NCBI RefSeq assembly: GCF_019097595.1 | Contig: NC_080734.1 | Coordinates: forward strand, 19,386,892 to 19,450,891 | Direction: 5' to 3' | DNA: 64,000 bases | From: Hemibagrus wyckioides | Lineage: Eukaryota > Chordata > Actinopteri > Siluriformes > Bagridae | Shown here: positions 1 through 12,720 of the stretch, piece after piece | Numbering within the stretch: position 1 is the first letter of the stretch | How the letters are laid out: each line of letters starts with the position of its first letter | Translations under genes and position numbers: made by a program | The notes under the pieces: model-generated | Database searches by the model: none | Told to the model about the DNA's origin: nothing | The model's input: the letters and a program-made list of their open reading frames with translations, nothing else

Positions 1-1102
1 CACACACACACACACACACACATACAACACACTACTACATACACACACACACACACACACACATACAACACACTACTACATACACACACACACACACACA
101 TACAACACAACACACTACTACATACACACACACACACACATACAACACACTACTACATACACACACACACACACACATACAACACACTACTACATACACA
201 CACACACATACAACACACTACTACATACACACACACACACACACATACAACACAACACACTACTACATACACACACACACACATACAACACACTACTACA
301 TACACACACACACATACAACACACTACTACATACACACACATACAACACAACACACTACTACATACACACACACACACACACACACAACACACTACTACA
401 TACACACACATACAACACACTTCTACATACACACACACACACAATACTCCATACACACACATACAACACACTACTACATACACACACACATACACACTAC
501 TCCATACACACACATTCAACACACCACTACATACACACACATACAACACACACATTCAACACACCACTACATACACACACATACAACACACTACTACATA
601 CACACACACACACATTCAACACACTACTACATACACACACACATACACACACATTCAACACACCGCTACATACACACACATTCAACACACACATTCAACA
701 CACCACTACATACACAGACATTCAACACACTACTACATACACACACACATACATACACACACATTCAACACACCACTACATACACACACATTCAACACAC
801 CACTACATACACACACATTCAACACACCACTACATACACACACATTCAACACACCACTACATACACACACATTCAACACACCACTACATACACACACATA
901 CAACACACACATTCAACACACCACTACATACACACACATTCAACACACCACTACATACACACACATTCAACACACTACTACATACACACACATTCAACAC
1001 ACTACTCTATACACACACACACACAAACACACACACAAACACACACTGAACACACCACTACACACACACACACAAACACACACACACATTCAACACACCA
1101 CT
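1..1102. repeat. CA-rich minisatellite
   Basis: The stretch is a degenerate tandem array of roughly 25-45 bp units. Each unit is a run of CA dinucleotides followed by a short non-CA block such as TACAACACACTACTACATA, and towards the right TTCAACACACCACTACATA. The units drift from left to right: TACAACA dominates early and TTCAACA late, so two subfamilies can be seen. Long frames on the minus strand are artefacts of the repeat. No gene is seen here. Confidence 0.95.
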
Positions 1103-1142
1103 CCACTAATGAAGGACGGTGAAAACCCACAGAGATCTCACA

Positions 1143-2036
1143 CTAAAATATAAAAATATAGCACTGAGGTCCGTTACTGACCTGTAGTAAGTGTCTGGAC
1201 TGTATCCTGATGGACATGTGGAAAAAACTCATAACCTGAAGGTGTGCTGTGGTATCTGGCACCTTTAAGTCCTGTAAGTTGCGAGGTGGGGCCTCCATGG
1301 ATCGGACTTGTTTGTCCAGTACATCCCACAGATGCTCAAGTGGATTTACATCTGGAGAATTTGGAGGTGGAGTCAACACCACAAATTTGTTGTTGTGGTC
1401 ATCAAACCATTCCTGAAGTATTTTTCTTTGTGTCACGGTGCATTATCCTGCTGAAAGAGACCACAGGCATCAGGGAATACTGTTTCAATGAAAGAGTGTA
1501 CATGGTCTGTAACAATGCTTAGGTAGGTGGTACGTGTCACAGTACCATCCACATGGATGGCAGGACCCAAGGTTTCCCAGCAGAACATTGCCCAAAGCTG
1601 GACACTGCCTCCGCCGGCTCGCCTTCTTCCCATAGTGCACCCTGGTGCCATGTGTTCCCCAGGTAAGAGACGCACACGCACCCGGCCATCCACATGATGT
1701 AAAAGGAAACGTGATTCATCAGACCAGGCCACCTTCTTCCATTGCTCCGTGGTCCAGTTCTGATGCTCACGTGCCTATTGTTGGCACTTTCAGTGGTGCA
1801 CAGGGGTCAGCATGGGCACCCTGACTGGTCTGCATCCCCAGACACAACAAACTGTGATGCACTGTGTATTCTGACCCCTTTCTATCAGAACCAGCATTAA
1901 CTTCTTCAGCAATTTGAGCAACAGTAGCTCGTATGTTGGATCGGATCACACGGGCCAGCCTTCGCTCCCCCACATGCATCAATGAGCCTTGACCTCCCAT
2001 GACCCTGTCTCCGATTCTAGAAAGAATAATAATCAC
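1143..2036 (-). mobile_element. Tc1/mariner transposase relic (broken)
   Basis: Read on the minus strand, three frames together give a Tc1-like transposase. There is an N-terminal DNA-binding part around 2036-1790 (VGERRLARVIRSN), a central part around 1732-1433 with the first catalytic aspartate (AWSDESRF) and the second (LFQQDNAP), and a C-terminal part around 1436-1250 with the third acidic motif (NSPDVNPLEHLWD). The DDE signature can therefore still be read. The gene is dead: a TGA follows QQDNAP directly and the frame shifts on both sides of the central block. Terminal inverted repeats were not resolved. The family call is firm, the ends are not. Confidence 0.85.
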
Positions 2037-2039
2037 TCT

Positions 2040-4060
2040 TTATTTTATTTTATTTTATCATTTTTCTTTTTTTCCTTCTTATCCTGATGCTTTGGCAATA
2101 TTGTACACCATCAATCACGCTGTACTTTAAAATTGAAAATCGAAGAATTTGCTAATAGAAAAAGAACTGTTAAACCTTCAAATGAGTTAAAATTACTCAG
2201 AATAGATTTAATAATCTTATATTCGGTTTATTGTAACCTTATAATAGGAAACACTAGATAAACACGACTATATTCATGATATTCTCACTGTTTGCTTGAA
2301 TAAATAAAACACACACAGATACTTTTTTTCTGATAGCCACCTTCTATCGAGATTATTTAATCAGCTCACGGTTAAATTTCTGATCAAAAAGTCAAACCCC
2401 ATCACCTCTGAGCTGTCACTGCTGAGCCATTCCCATAACCCTCTGCTTCCTAACAAGCTGAGAGATGCGGAAAAAGAATTTCACTATGCTGTAATGTGAC
2501 AAATAAAGGCTTTGTCTCCTAATAACTGTAGTATGAATGGGTTATTAGAACATAAATAAATATAAAAAAGAATAATAAAGACATGAAAGTAGTCGAGAAC
2601 TGAGAGAAAAGCTTAGGATGTAATCACGGGTCTCTCACAGCCGGCTTTTAATTTCCTCTATTATCTCTTAAAAAGAACCTTTTTCGATAAAAGATTATAG
2701 AGAGGGAGATAATTAAAACAAAATAAAAGACTCTCCAGCATGTAACTTTCTGAAAATTAATTGAGCTGCATTAATAGTGTGTGAGGTTAAATTGAGTGAA
2801 AAATGTTTCTGATCGTTCTCTGGCTGGAAAAAGAGAAAATGTCCTCACCGCTCCTGCGCTACACTACTGCCCTGTAATTACTGCTTCAATTTTTGTTCAC
2901 TAAACAAAAAGTTTAAGAAGAAAAAAGGACCGTAAATTCCCTGTCTTTCTTCTAAAAATCCGACTTCATTCCAGTTCGGAGGCTGATTTTTGGTTAAAGG
3001 TTCGAGTGTGTGAGGCCGTAATCTCATCGTGACTAATGTGTGCTGGCAGAGTGAGTCAGAGTCCTCGTTGCTCCCAGTCTCTCTCTCTCTCTCTCTCTCG
3101 CTCTCTCTCATTTCCTCTTCATTATGCCATACATGCTAATTCAGACATCAATTAAGGCCTATGATGAGTTTCGCTAATGAACTTTAGATCGGGGGGAAAA
3201 ACAGATGGTGAATGTTTAATTTTGCCTTCCATAAAATAATGTTCTTTGCAAAAAAAATAATTAGCATGTGCTACAGGGTTAAAAACAAAAAGAGTCCTGA
3301 GTGATCATTTCATCATGATTATAGATACGAAGCGGGCCAGGAAGGTATGCATTTGAAGCTTAAACTGTATATCCTCTACATATAAAGCTTAGAAACTCTT
3401 CATATAAACCTTAAACTTTCTATACTCTACACATCAAATGTCCTTCTATCGCTTTTGTCACACTTTGTCCTTGAGCAAGACACGTCATTGAGAACTCATC
3501 TGCCCCGGGCTGGAGATATGCACAATTAAATGGCATATGGCATAAAATTTCCTCTTGCATGCCTCATTTGGTCACGTTTGGCCTCAGTGGCAGAGCTGTG
3601 GCTGTGGTTGTGGTAGATCATTGAAAATAAATAGCAGTATGTAGGTTAGAAGAGAAGTAAATACTTTTTAACACAACGCTGGAGTGTATTCAAGCTAGAG
3701 AGTGACCATGTTTCCAAAACCACTCTAAGAATATACTGAATTGATATTAATGTAAACGCTTTATTATACTGGATTAAAACCTTTCCTTGACATTAAAGCT
3801 GCTATGATATTTATTTCTTTAACAGAAGTGAGCCTCTTCTGTCTTCCTGACTCTGCTGCTGCTGTTGTGCTTCAGTATCAGCGAGAGCTTTTGAGCAGAT
3901 ACCATCAAAAAAACCATGAAATTGGGTGCAACAGTTATCGCAGTGTGAAATTATCCTGCTTTTCCCCTTTAACTCCAAAATGAATCCGAATGCAAGCGTC
4001 AGAGGTCTGAAGTGTAGACTACTGGGTTTATAGTAAATTTCAGATGGTTAAACAATGTAC
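2040..4060. other. intergenic, no gene seen
   Basis: AT-rich DNA left of pnoc. It holds a SINE tail near 2395-2522, a short CT run at 3080-3110, and a fragment near 3450-3560 that resembles part of the same SINE family. I see no coding exon with plausible splice signals. A first noncoding pnoc exon could lie here, but nothing marks it. Confidence 0.5.
2395..2522 (+). repeat. 3' part of tRNA-derived SINE
   Basis: The segment contains CTTCCTAACAAGCTGAGAGATG, then GTAATGTGACAAATAAAGGCT. The same order of blocks occurs at 31333-31560 and near 52230-52360, so this is a dispersed retroposed family ending in an AATAAAGGCTTC-like tail. The 5' tRNA-like head is missing or too diverged here. Confidence 0.6.
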
Positions 4061-4260
4061 ACTGTCAGAAAAAAGGGTACGGCGGAGGTACAATTCCGTT
4101 CCATGGGGAACAAAAAAATATAATGGTACCTTTAAAGGTACACAATAGGGTACAATTATGTTCCCAAAACGAGTTAGAAAGGTACAACTAGAGGTAGACA
4201 CCCCAGCGATGGCCACTCGTACCTTAAAAGGTACAGTTTCTACCTTTCTTTCGGAGAGTG
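4061..4260. mobile_element. nonautonomous DNA transposon (MITE), about 200 bp
   Basis: The left end begins CACTGTCAGAAAAAAGGGTAC. The right end, read in reverse complement, begins CACTCTCCGAAAGAAAGGTA, so the two ends form imperfect terminal inverted repeats. The interior carries repeated GGTAC blocks and no open frame. It lies about 0.6 kb upstream of the pnoc start codon. The superfamily is not certain. Confidence 0.65.
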
Positions 4261-4478
4261 CATAATAAATACGTTTATTTCATACATCACAGGAGTGATT
4301 CTGTTGCAGCGTAGTGAGAAGGAAACATCAATTAATCATCCATGAGCAGGATATTATCACTCAGTCCACGCTCACGTTACCTGTGTGGGAGAAACTCTAA
4401 CATGAGTCTGCATTATTTATTATTATTTAACCCACAACGTCTCTCTAATATTTTAAAATGCCTTATGTTTTGTCTGTG

Positions 4479-4511
<33 letters not shown>

Positions 4512-4888
4512 AAATAAGTGATTTTGATGAAAGCAGATGCTTCCAGTATTGTCAGAAAAAGGCGAATAATAAATAAAATGTTCACAGCATTTGATTCTAG
4601 ATAGGAATGAGATTAAAATCAGATTTTTGTTTTTTTTATATTTTTGTAACTGTTTTTATTTTAAAGGATCTTGTGGTATACTGTATATGTGTATATGTAG
4701 AAATATTTGTAATAATGGATTTGGTATTTATTAGCCTAGTGATTTTTATGAACACAATTAGGTTCTTATTCACTTATTTTTGACTCACATTTACATTTCT
4801 ATTTTCTACCTAGCGAATCCTGTGACCTTTTACCCCGCGCTCCAGCTCAAAACTCCACTCCAGGGGTTTTTTCCGTGAAGAAGAAGCC

Positions 4889-5027
4889 ATGAAGACGCCA
4901 CTTTGGGTCCTTCTGTTGTTGAGTTTGTGTGTCCCGAGTCGCAGCGACTGCCAGGGCGATTGTTTAACCTGCGCACTTCTCCTGCCTCCACAGCAAACGT
5001 TCAACACCCTTGTGAGTGATCAGTTAT

Positions 5028-5071
<44 letters not shown>

Positions 5072-5402
5072 ACTCTCTCACACACACACTCTCTCTCTCA
5101 CACACACACACACATTTTACACATCTATGCATCAAGCCAAAAATGTCCTTTGCTTTGTTATTCAACAAAATCCCGTAGCTGCTTTTTAATGTCATGGCAC
5201 TTGCTCCTTAATCAAATTCCTAATGGGTTTGAAGATGCAAAAAGCTGTGCCCGAGTCAATTTACTTAATCTATGCACATAATTGGTTGGAGAAGTCTGAA
5301 GTCTGCCACTTATGTGGATGGCATTTTTACTGAGTGGCTACATGGATTCTCAAGGGCCTTTGAGGCTGGGAAGCGCTCACCTTATCATTCTTTCATTTTC
5401 AG

Positions 5403-5438
<36 letters not shown>

Positions 5439-6519
5439 CGTCCTGCCATTATGAATACTAACTGATATACGTGCTCTCTCATCCGTATGTTCTGCATGTA
5501 CGACTTCTTCTATCCATCACACACATCCCACAGAGCCTGTATTTTATTTACAGTGGGTAATTAATTACCACAAAGACACACACACACTAGTCAGATCTTT
5601 CTGAGCTGTTTTTTTATAGCCTTTCCCTCTACAAGTGACGTTTTCCATTTCTTAACTAGAGCCTCATTTGTCACATTAGAACCCTTTCCTACACCCACGA
5701 GCAGTGACACAGCCTCTATATGGAGTGATAAGGTATCAGAGTCCGGCTAATGATCAGGGCCAAATCGAGGGTTTGTTCTCCGGACCTTTCCGTTCTTTAT
5801 ATCTGCACTAATAAGGCTATTCCGGTAATGTCTCATTTGTGTAACTCAGCCGTGACGTGAACGAGTCGTGATGTGATGTGATGTGATATTTTCGGCAGGT
5901 GTGTTTGCTGGAATGTGAGGCGCAGGCGTTCCCCGCTCAAACCTGGGATCTCTGCTACCAAGTTGTGGGTGCGAACCCAGCCTCACTGCCGTCACACGAC
6001 TTCTCAAAGCGTACCGAAGACGAAGAAAAGCCTCTGGCCGTAGTGAAGATGGAGGATGAAGGCGTGGAATACTCGGAAGCTCTGGAGCGATTCCGTCACA
6101 TGGCTCAGGCGCTCAGCAGTCACGAACCTTCTGAGGAGGCACAAAAATCAGATCAGTTTGCAGAAAACTATGACCTGGGGCTCGACTCCGGTATGGAGGA
6201 CGAGGAGGAGCAAGACCGAGTTGACAAGAGAGAAGAGCGGGACCAAGATAGCGATGACGACAATCTCAATCTGTCTAAACGCTTTGGTGGCTTTATGAAG
6301 GGCCGTCACGGCTTCCGTAAGCTGGTGAGCTCTGGGAGACCCCTGCAGAAGCGCTACGGTGGCTTCATCGGGATCCGCAAGTCGGCCCGCAAGTGGAACA
6401 ACCAGAAGCGTGTGAGCCAGCTGTTGAGGCAGTACCTGAGTCTCACCGCACGCACGGGCCGCTCAGGCCACTTCGCTAACCTGTCTGCAGCCGGGGTCCG
6501 ACAAAAGAACGAGGTTTAA
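4889..6519 (+). CDS. pnoc: prepronociceptin (opioid-family neuropeptide precursor)
   Basis: Two coding exons, 4889-5011 and 5899-6519, join in phase 0 (donor CTT|GTGAGT, acceptor CGGCAG|GTG) to give 247 residues. Residues 1-19 are a signal peptide. Six cysteines of the opioid-precursor N-terminus follow (21, 25, 28, 43, 47, 60). After an acidic spacer come dibasic-flanked peptides: FGGFMKGRHGFRK at 170 onward between KR pairs, then nociceptin YGGFIGIRKSARKWNNQ at 194-210 between KR 192-193 and KR 211-212, then a tail starting VSQLLRQYLS. The precursor is secreted, cut by prohormone convertases, and nociceptin activates the OPRL1 receptor. The neighbour znf395 lies tail-to-tail, as I recall for human PNOC-ZNF395 on 8p21. 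The intron holds CT/CA microsatellites (5029-5115, 5405-5435). The identity is very secure; whether it is the a or b copy is not known. Confidence 0.95.
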
Positions 6520-7440
6520 CCACCCTACAGTAGGTGCTGATCTCTCCTCTTACCTCCATCATGTACCACATCCAAGACGAGCTAAAAGATATTAACAAGA
6601 TTGCATTGATATCCAATGAGGAATGTTATTAATTTTTATTTATTTTTTTGGTTGTTGTTTGTTTCCACTCTCGATATTTCGAGCTCATTGTGCTCACTCA
6701 TCAGTAATCAGCAGGCTGTTGCTCTCCAGTTTCAGCTGCTGGCTGAGTTTGAGTTTTAACCTTGGCAGAAAATAAAAGCGATGCACTGAAACTTACACTG
6801 AGCATGTCCATCAGTATCGGCTCTGGACGTAGGAGGAATCGCAGAGCACCGTGGTCGTTTGTCTGTCCTTTAAAGTTGAATGTCATGAAGGGAAAAAAGC
6901 ACTTTATCTATTGTATCGTTCGATTCTTGCACACCGTGGGTCACACTTCATCTGAAAACGAGGAATGATTGAGGATGGATTTTTAATTGTATTTATTTAT
7001 TTATTTATCCACAAGTACCCTATTTTTGATTTAAGTCTTGTAGCACTACAAGGTCACTACTCACCAAGGACTTTTGGGGTTGTCTGCTGAAATCTAAATG
7101 GATCCTAATCATCATATACACCACACAGGGGTCATGTGTAACAAACTCCGCAGAAAGAAAAAATCTGAATCTGAAACAAAAAATAAACCAAATCAGTAGA
7201 ATCATTTAACTGTACAATGTTAGCAGGTGGAGAAATTCAGCTTAACTCCTTCCTGCTGCTGTTACAGCGAGCCCAAAGGCGTAATCAAGTATTAGACAAG
7301 TTCTTACACACCTGAGAGGTTTATAAACACCTGTTAAACACCGTGTGTTGATTAAGGAGCCATTTTAGACGCAACACCATCTGGAATATGAATCTCCTGA
7401 CTCTAGTAGAACTGACATTAAATTCCATGGCGTAATACTG
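6520..7440. other. pnoc 3' UTR and intergenic DNA
   Basis: The part just after the pnoc stop should be 3' UTR. An AATAAA lies at about 6770. No further exon is seen up to the TA/CG repeat block. Confidence 0.5.
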
Positions 7441-7990
<550 letters not shown>

Positions 7991-9232
7991 TTGATTTTAA
8001 ATACAAGCGAGTCCTGATCCAGATCAATTTTTGTGAGTTTCACCCTCATCATGAATAAAAGAGCCACAGCATGACCTCTGAGGAGAATTAAAGCCCTGAG
8101 CGGAGTCCATGACCATGAGTCCATTAGAAAATCAATCTCAAAGCAACGATTAAGAGATGAAATGCCTTCTCCACACCAGTACACTAATATTCAGCTGGAA
8201 TTATTTAACCAATTATATTTTCCCCCATACAAGTATTCCTTTTAAAAAAACCGAAAAGAAAAATATTATTATTATAATGTCTGGGAAAGTGGTCAAGAGA
8301 GAAAAAACAACAACAACAACAACAACAGAAGGAACCTGGTGTAGAGGTGTAGTGTCCAGGACAGTGTTCTTCCTTTCTGTCACTTTTGGCTTTGTGGAAA
8401 ATGTATATACTTCAAAACACACGACATCACAGCTTTCAGGAATATCATTATTTTCTTTTTCCAAAGTGATTTTATTCTTTGTCCAAGTTGTACATAAAAT
8501 GCACATAAAATATCAATAAAATAGTTTACTATTTCTCTTGTGCGTTGTCATGGCAACCCTCAGCTTTTTTTTCTCCCCCCCCCCATTGTGCATACTGTAT
8601 AAAGTGTGTTTTCATCATCTGGAACACTTCGGGGGTAACAACAACAACAACAAAAAACATTAATACTGTTCCACAGCATGAGAAGGGGCTTGCTATAGCA
8701 CTTTGGTAATCACTCAGAAGGTTCTAGCTGCTCACCGCTTGCATATGACATTACCTATATCACTATAGCTTCATGTGTGGCTTTGACTCCATTAGGAAGT
8801 GATGTCATATGAGCCAAACACAACGCTGAAGAAAAAAAATCCAGAGAAACACAATGAACTTCAATGTTGCTAGTGCACAGTTCAGGATATAAAAACAGCA
8901 ATAGAAAAAATACCAAAAGTGACATTTACGACTTAAATAATCTCAAAAGCGTTCGAAGTGCACGTCTGCGGAGGAATGAAAGAAAAAAAGAAAAAAGAAA
9001 AGAAAGGGATGGAGACTGAACCACGTCACACCGTCTCCTCACCAGAGCTCACGTCACAGATCTGTCACAGGATCCTAAAAAATATCTATCTGGAAAACGG
9101 CTAGAAAAGGTAAAAAACAAAAAAATGTCTCTTCTCTCGGGTCTCTACAGTGCCAGGAGTCGTCCAGTAAAATAGAAAGGAAAGAAAGAAAGGAAAAGGA
9201 AAGACTGAGATTCTCTCTTTTTTGCTTTTTTT
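7991..9232 (-). other. probable znf395 3' UTR
   Basis: This is the stretch downstream of the znf395 stop on the minus strand. It contains two AAC-repeat patches (8308-8328, 8636-8652) and purine-rich patches (8985-9006, 9180-9202). A minus-strand AATAAA is at 8471-8476. The UTR extent is inferred from position only. Confidence 0.4.
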
Positions 9233-12200
9233 TCAGTCAGGGAAGCGCTGACAGGCTTTCTTCCAGCGACAGGCGGTGCACCACTGATCCCGTCGCTCCA
9301 CTCCGTATACCTTGCGGCACTTTTTGGCCTCGCCTCGACCTTTCCTGAACGGACACACAGACGGGGAACGTATTAAACCATTAAAATATTATAACCTCAG
9401 ACAGGAAATTTGCTGAAATGACATCACGGCTGGTCCGATCTGAGGCGTCTTTATGAAAGTTCTGCTGTGGCAAACACTGGAGTCATGGATGCAGTGATTC
9501 TTTATTGAGGTTAAGAGTTATGCACAACGGCTATAAGACAGGAAGATGGCTGGATTTGCCTTGATAGAATGTTTTTTAACTAGTAAACTAGTAATAGTTA
9601 CACTGATGAGCCATAACATTATGACTGCTGAGAGGTGCCGTGAATAAGACTCCTCATCATGGCACCTGTTAGTGGGTGGGATATATTAGGTAGCAAGTGA
9701 ACATTTTGTCCTCAAAGTTGATGTTAGAAGCAGGAAAAATGGACAAGCGTAAGGATTTAAGGGCCAAAATCGGATGGCGGATAGACCACTGGATCAGAGC
9801 ATCTCCAAAACTCTTGTGGGGTGTTCCCGGTCTGCAGTGGTCAGTATCTATCAGAAGTATCCTATTAGTCCTGTAAGTATCGTTTAAGTCTCATGGAGGC
9901 CCCACCTCACAACTTACAGGACTTAAAGGATCTGCTGCTAACATCTTGGTGCCAGATCCCACAGCACACCTTCAGGGATCTAGTGGAGTCCATGCCTCAA
10001 CAGTTCAGGGCTTTTTTGGCAGCAAAAGGGGGACCAACACAATATTAGGCAGGTGGTCTTAATGTTATGCCTGATTGGTGTACGCTAACACTATTTCAAA
10101 GTGAGGAGCACAAACCGGGTGGAGCAGTGGCCTCTGGATGGTGACGCGCTGATGGTGTGTGATCTGTTAGGAACGTTGTTCCGCTGTAGCCACTGCTCAC
10201 CGACGCTGACGGAGCGGCTCCGTGACACGCTGATCTGAGAGAGAAAAAGAAAAAGTAAAAAAAAATGACAAACCCTGCAGCAGTAATCACTTCGACTGAG
10301 CAGGTTGAGTTCATTTCCATTTCTTTCATCACTTCCCAGAATAACTAACCGACACGCACTGGCTTATCGACACGCCGCACTGATTTCACATGTAACACAC
10401 GAGTGACGTTAAAAAAAATATAAACTGAGACTATGACGATCCTCGTGCGGGTTATGTTTCGCTGACTGACCGCCACGTCGTTGGAAATGTGATAAATGAA
10501 TGTCATGAACACGACAGAAACAAGGAGATCATTTAATCATTTATTCAGCTTTATCCAGTCAGATTTGGGGTGAATCTCCATGACTATGCTTCTTACACAC
10601 TCGTTCAAGAGCGGTCTTTATCTCTACCTGTCTTTTCAGGAGGACACCAGGGAATCTGAAGGAAACTGCAAGACGCAGGAGAATACAGGAAACTCCGGTA
10701 GCAACCGAAATCGATCCCTAGACCACAGAGCCGTTTGGCATAAACACTTCCTGTTGATATCTGGCGCTGTGCCACTTTCTGATATCAACAAGGAAAATGA
10801 ATGACTTGTGCAGACTTGTGTTTGAGGAACAGCTGCACTGACTCTCACCTTAACTACACAGATTCCTCCTTCACTTTTAATATCATGATACGAGAACACA
10901 CTGATGTCCAGATCCACTTTATATTACATATATTTTTGTAAATAGAATGTTTTTCGAAATTTTCTGAAGTCCACTATGTAATGGTTGACTCCCACGCTGG
11001 TGCTTCTGCTCCACAGTGACATTTCATGAGCTCCAATCCATTAAAAACACACAGCAGCACTTATGAATGACCTTCAACCTCAGCTAAAGTACCGCTAGCT
11101 TGTTCTCTAGATGTCTAAGTAGGCTAGAGTACACTGAAGAGCTACCTGAGGTCTCAGCTGGAGTCCAGCTGAAGTCCAGTCACAGGAGGAAGGAGAGTCT
11201 GGGGACTTGGTCGTCTCAATGGGTGCACAAGGGGCCTGGAAACATTTATTGTAGAAAATGAGAAATAAGCTCCAAAAAAGTAAACATTGAGAGCCCTTAA
11301 TCTTGGGGATTCTGTGTGGAATCTAACAGGATGTACACTAACAGAGATGACAAGGCTACATGCGGGATTATTCCTGTACTCAGAATCGTTCTATTTGCTC
11401 TATATAGAGTTACAGATGTAGAAAAATGAAAATGCTTTGTTTCTTCTAAAACTTAAGCTCTACACGTGTCACCTGGTAGAGATGTTCCGTGTGTATCTGC
11501 CACACACTGCTGGGAGCGGATTGGCTGAAGGCACTGGAGGAGGGCGGGGCTTCTCGGGAAGTGGGCTGGCTGTGGGTGGAGCTACATGAGGACCAGGGCC
11601 CACTGGTGAACGACAGAGAAGGAGACGTCGGTTCCTCTTCCTCTGAGGAGACTTCGGTGTAATAGAAATCTTCTTCTCTGTGAGATTGTTCTGCACCTCT
11701 GAGGACGAGGAAAACAAATCACTGTGTATTATATTTATTCAACTAAACATTTGTAGGTCCAGTTACATCACATTACTTTTTAACAAATGTCTGGATATGG
11801 AACTAACACAAGAGAATCATGAGTACAGATAACGTTTAATCATTAAAGTAAAGAGAGAGAGAGAGAGTTAATGCCTGGAGTGTTCATTAATCGTTTCTCT
11901 TTGTTCCTTCTTTCTATATATTTAAGAACATCCCAACAATCAAATCATCATAAATGATAAATAAAATAGATCTAGATCCAGACCGGATCTATAGACTTGA
12001 TGAGAAAAGCTCACCCGAGATGGAGGATGCGAATGTGACGCTTCATCCCGACACGTGACGTGAGCACTTTTCCGCAGCTCGGCCACAAACACCTGTATGC
12101 TCCCCTGCTCCAACTCTGTCAGCGAGGGAGAAAAGGACCTGAGGCAACCTATAATTTGATGCAAACATTTCTCACAATTGTCCTCTCTCTCACCTTGCAC

Positions 12201-12720
12201 CACCGGTTCTCCGGCTCGTCACGTGCCCCCGGGTCTGGCTCCACGCGCAGCCCCTCGTCTCCCAGCTGCCCCATGCTGCTGTCTGTCTCGGTGACGGACG
12301 GTGAGGGAGCAGGACTGACGCTGCCATGCTCCCAGCTCCAGTAACCGCTGCTGCCACTGTCCGACAGTTCTCCTCCACCACACTCCATATCCAGTGGACC
12401 ATCTAGAAGGAACGTACAGAGAGATTGAGGCTGAGCAGATCATGAAAGACCTCTGTGTCATTTCCACTGTAAACTGCACCATATACTGTGCTGGGTCGCA
12501 CTGCCACATTTCTCTTAGATCAATATTTATATACATTCATCAACATCCCAACAATCAATTCATTATAAATGCTGAATAAAAATAATCAAATATCTTCTTT
12601 TATTTTTATTTACGTGGCAATGCGTCTCTCTGTGTGGGGCTCTGGATCACTGGACTGCAGGACAGACTGGTGAGGACCATCGCAGCCATGATCTCATCCA
12701 TTTCTACTGATTCAGGACTC
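9233..12720 (-). CDS. znf395: zinc finger protein 395 (partial, N-terminal exons not found)
   Basis: Seven phase-matched exons on the minus strand: 12720-12614, 12402-12194, 12115-12015, 11698-11473, 11235-11146, 10234-10116, 9344-9233. In order they encode [19 protein letters not shown]; a serine-rich block with [12 protein letters not shown] and SPAPSPS; one C2H2 finger (C-x4-C-x12-H-x4-H, starting [10 protein letters not shown]); [20 protein letters not shown]; an SRSRSVSV segment; and the C-terminal cysteine module [19 protein letters not shown], ending RFPD. These are the landmarks of ZNF395, ZNF704 and SLC2A4RG, nuclear DNA-binding transcription factors. The pnoc neighbour favours ZNF395. 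The first exon shown starts with one base of a split codon, so more coding sequence lies upstream. I could not find the usual N-terminal region in 12721-15600. Confidence 0.9.
9606..10081. mobile_element. Tc1-like nonautonomous element in znf395 intron
   Basis: The ends CTGATGAGCCATAACATTATGA and TTAATGTTATGCCTGATTGGTG form inverted termini. The interior keeps scraps of a Tc1-type transposase reading, for example [10 protein letters not shown] around 9898-9930. The same element recurs at 58148-58530. Confidence 0.7.

Noticed and set aside
10201..10234. Ending the znf395 penultimate exon at the stronger donor GTCG|GTGAGC
   Set aside because: It breaks phase with the last exon. The donor CCCG|GTTTGT at 10116 keeps phase and gives [21 protein letters not shown], in line with the family.
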